Source: Clostridium akagii DSM 12554 (GTDB taxonomy: Bacteria; Bacillota; Clostridia; Clostridiales; Clostridiaceae). Taken from it: 64,000 nt of DNA. The translations under genes and the position numbers were made by a program. The notes beneath the pieces were generated by a model, which saw nothing but the letters and a program-made list of their open reading frames with translations, had not been told where the DNA came from and searched no databases. Position 1 is the stretch's first letter. Every line of letters begins with the position of its first letter. The DNA lies in the NCBI RefSeq assembly GCF_000686725.1, contig NZ_JMLK01000017.1, forward strand, positions 1-64,000, read 5' to 3'. Positions 60,120 to 64,000 of this stretch are shown in pieces.

Positions 60120-61598
60120 TTATTCTTCATATATGTCAGAATAACGATGCAATAAATTCTGTTTTAAATTCCAAAGGTTAGTGGAAAGATCCACGTAATA
60201 ATTATGGGGGTTTTCAAGCCTTAAGACTTCTTGCCAAAGTTTATTTGTTTCTTTTTCAGCAAAAATTTTAATCTCATTTACGCTAGGACTCTCATATACG
60301 GGTTCTCCATTTTTAAATATTGGAACTTGCAAAGCTCTAACGTAAAAATTTTTTATTCTTTTCTTTTTCCAAGTATAAATGGGATCAAATACTTCTAGCT
60401 TTTTTGTTTCATCAATTATTTCATCATTAAGAGTAATAAGATCCGCAATGGCCTTATCAGTAGCTTTATCAAATATTCTATATATCTTTTTAAACCCTGG
60501 ATTTGTTATTTTTTCTTCATTTTCGCTTATTTTTATTCTAGGAATAATAGCGCCATTTTCTTCAACAGCAACTAATTTATACACCCCACCAAATACAGGC
60601 TCACTTCTAGCAGTAATAAGGCGTTCACCAACACCAAAGCTGTCTATTTTAGCACCTTGAGCTAGTACATCAGTAATAATGTGTTCATCAAGTGAATTAG
60701 AAATTGTTATTTTAGCATCAGTATATCCAGCAGCATCTAATATTATTCTACATTTTTTAGTGAGATAGGTTATATCACCGCTGTCAATTCTAATTCCCAC
60801 TGGTCTAATGCCTTTAGGTTTTAATATTTCATCAAATACTTTTATAGCATTTGGCAAACCAGATTTTAGAACATTATAAGTATCTATTAATAAAAGGCAA
60901 TTATCAGGGTATGTAGTTGCCCAAGCCTTGAAAGATTCGTATTCAGTATCAAATAGTTGCACCCAAGAGTGAGCCATTGTTCCAATGGCAAGAATACCAA
61001 ACATTTCTTCGGAAATTGTGCAAGCAGTAGCACTACAACCACCAATAACAGCAGCTCTTGAACCATAGATTGCTCCATCATAACCTTGTGCACGTCTAGA
61101 ACCAAATTCCATAACAGGTCTTCCACTGGCGGCTCTACATATCCTATTTGCCTTTGTTGCTATTAAGGTTTGATGGTTAACAGTTAAAAGTATCATAGTT
61201 TCTACAAATTGGGCTTGAATCACAGGTCCTTTTACAGTAACTAGAGGTTCATTTGGAAAAACAGGATTTCCTTCTGGTACGGCAAAAACATCACAGCTGA
61301 ACTTAAATGTTCGTAAGTAATCTAGAAACTTTTCAGAAAAGCCACCTTTATATTTTAAGTATTCAATATCTTCATCAGTGAATTTAAGACTTGATAAATA
61401 CTCTATTAGTTGTGTAACACCAGCCATAATGCAGTAACCACCTTCATCAGGTATCCTTCTGAAAAACATATCAAAATAAGCTATTTTATCGCCTACTCCA
61501 TTTTCAAGGTATCCATTTCCCATGGTTAGTTCATAAAAGTCTACCAGCATGGTAAGATTTCTTTCATTTCGCACATAATAATTTTTATTGAATTCCAT
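60120..61598 (-). CDS. pncB: Nicotinate phosphoribosyltransferase
   Basis: The enzyme condenses nicotinate with PRPP to nicotinate mononucleotide, salvaging NAD. About 492 residues. LVDFYELTMGNGYLENG at the start, MEFGSRRAQGYDGAIYGSRA (PRPP-binding core), and IRIDSGDITYLTKKCR are typical. ATG at 61598 (minus) follows GGGGAG; an in-frame ATG at 61616 is less likely. It precedes the HesB-like gene by about 10 nt. Confidence 0.94.
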   Translation of the reverse strand: MEFNKNYYVRNERNLTMLVDFYELTMGNGYLENGVGDKIAYFDMFFRRIPDEGGYCIMAGVTQLIEYLSSLKFTDEDIEYLKYKGGFSEKFLDYLRTFKFSCDVFAVPEGNPVFPNEPLVTVKGPVIQAQFVETMILLTVNHQTLIATKANRICRAASGRPVMEFGSRRAQGYDGAIYGSRAAVIGGCSATACTISEEMFGILAIGTMAHSWVQLFDTEYESFKAWATTYPDNCLLLIDTYNVLKSGLPNAIKVFDEILKPKGIRPVGIRIDSGDITYLTKKCRIILDAAGYTDAKITISNSLDEHIITDVLAQGAKIDSFGVGERLITARSEPVFGGVYKLVAVEENGAIIPRIKISENEEKITNPGFKKIYRIFDKATDKAIADLITLNDEIIDETKKLEVFDPIYTWKKKRIKNFYVRALQVPIFKNGEPVYESPSVNEIKIFAEKETNKLWQEVLRLENPHNYYVDLSTNLWNLKQNLLHRYSDIYEE

Positions 61599-61749
61599 AT
61601 AAAACTCCCCTATCATTTTGATTCAATATATATTCTTTTTATAATTATATATTATACAATACTTTTTCAGTGAAGGAAAATACATTAGACATTGGCAGTA
61701 AAAAAGTTGTAAAATAGATTACAATAGACAAAAAGAAGGAGTGGCTTTT

Positions 61750-62664
61750 TTGAACTCAAACGTAATAAATCAAGTGTTGATTTTATTTTTGACCATGTTC
61801 ATAGGGATCTATGCAAAAAAAAACAATTATATCAATAAAGAAATAAATGATGGACTTAGTAAAATACTTTTAAACATAACTTTGCCATTGCTTATAATAA
61901 GTTCATTCAATACAAATTTTTCTAAGGACATGATGGTTAACGCTGAAAAAATCGTAATATATGGCTTAATAATACATATAGTCATAATAATTTTTTCTAA
62001 AATAGTGTATTTTAAATTACCACAGAGCAAAAAAGGCATTGCAAAGTTTGTAACATTGTTTGCAAATTCAGGATTTATGGGATACCCAGTTTTAAAAGGT
62101 ATCTATGGAAGTGTGGGAGTATTTTACTGTTCTATTTTGGGGGTTGTTATAAATTTGTTTATGTTCAGCTATGGAATAATGGTTCTTAAGGAAGAAGGTA
62201 CAGGAACATTTGGTGAACTTAAAAAAATAATATTTAACCCAGCAATAATAGCAACGATAATAGGAATTTTCATATTTATCTTAGGAATAAAAATACCCAA
62301 TGTTATAGGATCAACAATAAATTCAGTGGGTTCAATGACTTCACCTTTGTCAATGATAATAGTTGGAGTAATGCTTGGAGAAACCAATATCAAGACAGCT
62401 TTTAGTGGTAAACTTGTATATATATTAACTTTTATAAGGCTTTTAGTGGTACCAATTATCATTATCTTCGTACTAAAGATTTTAGGAGCACCAGTTTTAA
62501 TTATAAATATAATAGTTTTATTAGAAGCATTACCAGCAGCATCTAATACTGCAGTTTTAAGTTTTCAATATGGAGGAGATAATATTCTAGCGGTTAAAAC
62601 AATATTTGTAAGCACGGTATTTTCCATAGTTACTATTCCACTAATTACAAAATTATTATTATAG
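61750..62664 (+). CDS. AEC-family (auxin efflux carrier-like) transporter
   Basis: A protein of about 304 residues with ten membrane segments arranged as two inverted halves. FLTMFIGIYAKKNNYINKE, FANSGFMGYPVLKGIYG and PAASNTAVLSFQYGGD are family motifs. Substrates in bacteria are often organic acids such as malate; none can be named here. The TTG at 61750 follows AAGGAG (61736-61741) by 8 nt; a GTG at 61741 overlaps that site. Confidence 0.9.
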   Translation: MNSNVINQVLILFLTMFIGIYAKKNNYINKEINDGLSKILLNITLPLLIISSFNTNFSKDMMVNAEKIVIYGLIIHIVIIIFSKIVYFKLPQSKKGIAKFVTLFANSGFMGYPVLKGIYGSVGVFYCSILGVVINLFMFSYGIMVLKEEGTGTFGELKKIIFNPAIIATIIGIFIFILGIKIPNVIGSTINSVGSMTSPLSMIIVGVMLGETNIKTAFSGKLVYILTFIRLLVVPIIIIFVLKILGAPVLIINIIVLLEALPAASNTAVLSFQYGGDNILAVKTIFVSTVFSIVTIPLITKLLL

Positions 62665-62781
62665 ATAAATTTGTCAATAATATTTAATGAAAAACATATT
62701 ATCAATACATTACTTATTATACAAGCTAGCTAGGGATAATATATTTTTTGTGGTTTAAATAATACTCAGATAGGGGTCAAA

Positions 62782-64000
62782 ATGATTAAAGAAAAATTAA
62801 TTGATGAATTTTGTAGTTTAAGAGATAAAATAATTGAGAAACGATATGAGAGACTTGATAATTCTCAAATAAATGCAGTTATTAAAAGTGACAGAAACTG
62901 TATAGTAATTGCATGTCCTGGTGCAGGTAAAACTCAAGTTATAATAAATAGAGTAGATTATCTTTGTACTTTTGGGGAGGTATATGGAACTAAATGTGTT
63001 GATGATTGTATTGAGCAAAAACATATTGATGAACTTAAGTCATATTTAACTGAAGAATCTAGTGAGCTACCAGAAAAAATAAAAAGTTTCGCAGTTAAGA
63101 GGGAAAATATAATTATAATAACTTTTACTAAGGCTGCGGCAACTAATATGAAAAATAGGTATAAAAAATTATTTCCAGGAGGCAAAGAACCGTTTTTTGG
63201 AACTTTTCATGGATTATTTTATAAAATACTAAAAAGACACAAAAACTTTATTAATATTATTCAGGGTTATGAAACTAATAAGGTTGTTAAAAATGTATTG
63301 CTAATGTATATGGACGAAGTAAATAAAGACAAATTAAGAGAAGTAATAGGGGATATATCAAAATTCAAGACATCTAGATTATCTTTAGAAGAATTTAAGC
63401 CTTCAATTGAAGACGGGATATTCAAAAAATGTTTAGATGCTTATGAAGATTATAAGGAAGAAAAAAATTTAATGGATTTTGATGATTTACAGCTTCAATG
63501 CCTTGAGCTATTTACAAATAACGCCAATTTATTAGAAGGTTATAGAAGACTTTTTAAGTATATGCTTGTGGACGAATTTCAAGATTCAGATTCATTGCAA
63601 ATAGACCTTTTGAAAATGTTGAATGGTGCAAATAGCTTATATGCAGTGGGTGATGAAGATCAATGTATTTATGGTTTTAGAGGCTCAAGACCAGAATGTA
63701 TGGTGGATTTTCCGGAAATCTTTAATGGAGGGAAAAAAATATATCTAAGTAAGAACTATAGGAGTAAGTCAGATATTGTGAATATTTCTAAAAATCTTAT
63801 AAGGAACAATGTTTTGAGAAATGAAAAGAAAATAGTTGGGAATAAAGTTGAAAAAGGAAATATTCATGTATTAAATAATGCTAATGAAAACACACAAGCA
63901 GAAGAGATATATATAAACATTGTTAAAATGAAAGAGATAAATCAAATTAATTATAGCGATTTTGTAATTCTTTATAGGACTAATGTGGAAAGTAGAAGTT
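62782..64000 (+). CDS. UvrD/PcrA-type superfamily 1 DNA helicase (partial, cut by window end)
   Basis: The first 406 codons of an ATP-dependent 3'-5' helicase are visible. DNSQINAVI is the Q-motif and CPGAGKTQVI the Walker A (family norm is AGAGSGKT). ITFTKAAATNM is motif Ia, FGTFHGLFYKIL Ib, LVDEFQDSD II (DExQD) and VGDEDQCIYGFRGS III. LSKNYRSKSDI lies beyond it. Between motifs I and Ia there is an unusual insertion of about 40 residues with two Cys. ATG 62782 is preceded by AGGGGT. It is probably a repair helicase. The C-terminal motifs lie outside the window. Confidence 0.88.
   Translation, partial: MIKEKLIDEFCSLRDKIIEKRYERLDNSQINAVIKSDRNCIVIACPGAGKTQVIINRVDYLCTFGEVYGTKCVDDCIEQKHIDELKSYLTEESSELPEKIKSFAVKRENIIIITFTKAAATNMKNRYKKLFPGGKEPFFGTFHGLFYKILKRHKNFINIIQGYETNKVVKNVLLMYMDEVNKDKLREVIGDISKFKTSRLSLEEFKPSIEDGIFKKCLDAYEDYKEEKNLMDFDDLQLQCLELFTNNANLLEGYRRLFKYMLVDEFQDSDSLQIDLLKMLNGANSLYAVGDEDQCIYGFRGSRPECMVDFPEIFNGGKKIYLSKNYRSKSDIVNISKNLIRNNVLRNEKKIVGNKVEKGNIHVLNNANENTQAEEIYINIVKMKEINQINYSDFVILYRTNVESRS

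Overview
This 64 kb window is AT-rich chromosomal DNA from a low-GC Gram-positive anaerobe, most likely a Clostridium of cluster I. The reasons are the strong AAGGAGG-type ribosome binding sites, frequent TTG/GTG starts, a probable Re-type citrate synthase beside isocitrate dehydrogenase, S-box control of methionine uptake, and a clostridial type IV pilus (T4P) locus. It reads as normal chromosome. I see no prophage, insertion sequence or CRISPR array.

Layout. 1-374: end of an rRNA operon (spacer hairpins, 5S rRNA, tRNA-Asn, terminator). 467-3652: ECF sigma factor operon with membrane partners, then an acyltransferase. 4020-9223: 2-oxoglutarate arm (Re-citrate synthase, isocitrate dehydrogenase) and argG-argH. 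9416-13490: PEP carboxykinase-like protein, DUF378 protein, Lrp/AsnC regulator, DEDD exonuclease, CBS protein. 13688-14844: SAM-I riboswitch and an orphan metQ. 15054-35932: the T4P and glycosylation locus. 35978-38275: gltX and a DUF4397 protein (minus strand). 38361-38824: a candidate minus-strand structured RNA. 39004-46185: DJ-1-like protein, DUF488 protein, frameshifted hydrolase, YhaO/YhaN nuclease pair and CPBP protease. 46187-49061: D,D-carboxypeptidase, small proteins, ndk. 49184-52833: SsuABC/TauABC-type importer and a patatin lipase. 52943-59435: mucin-like anchored protein, MacA/MacB-type exporter and a two-component system. 59458-59663: long palindromic repeat. 59759-64000: HesB-like protein, nicotinate phosphoribosyltransferase, AEC transporter, and a UvrD-type helicase cut by the window end.

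The centre of interest is the T4P block. It encodes PilB, PilC, a major pilin, a PilM-PilN fusion, PilO, three minor pilins, a von Willebrand A protein that could be a tip adhesin, a second pilin and the prepilin peptidase. Interleaved are an O-antigen-ligase/PglL-like protein, a GT2 glycosyltransferase carrying about four tandem MshEN-like (cyclic-di-GMP-binding type) modules, two polytopic GT-C-like proteins and a second DEDD exonuclease. PilB also has two canonical MshEN motifs. My inference is that cyclic di-GMP may tune both pilus extension and pilus or surface glycosylation here. No PilT retraction ATPase is visible in the window.

A second point is the gene-poor 38.4-38.8 kb stretch. 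It contains a recurring motif that folds into GAAA-loop hairpins fully paired only in the minus-strand transcript, and it ends in a minus-strand terminator just upstream of the DUF4397 gene. This suggests an unrecognised large non-coding RNA or leader.
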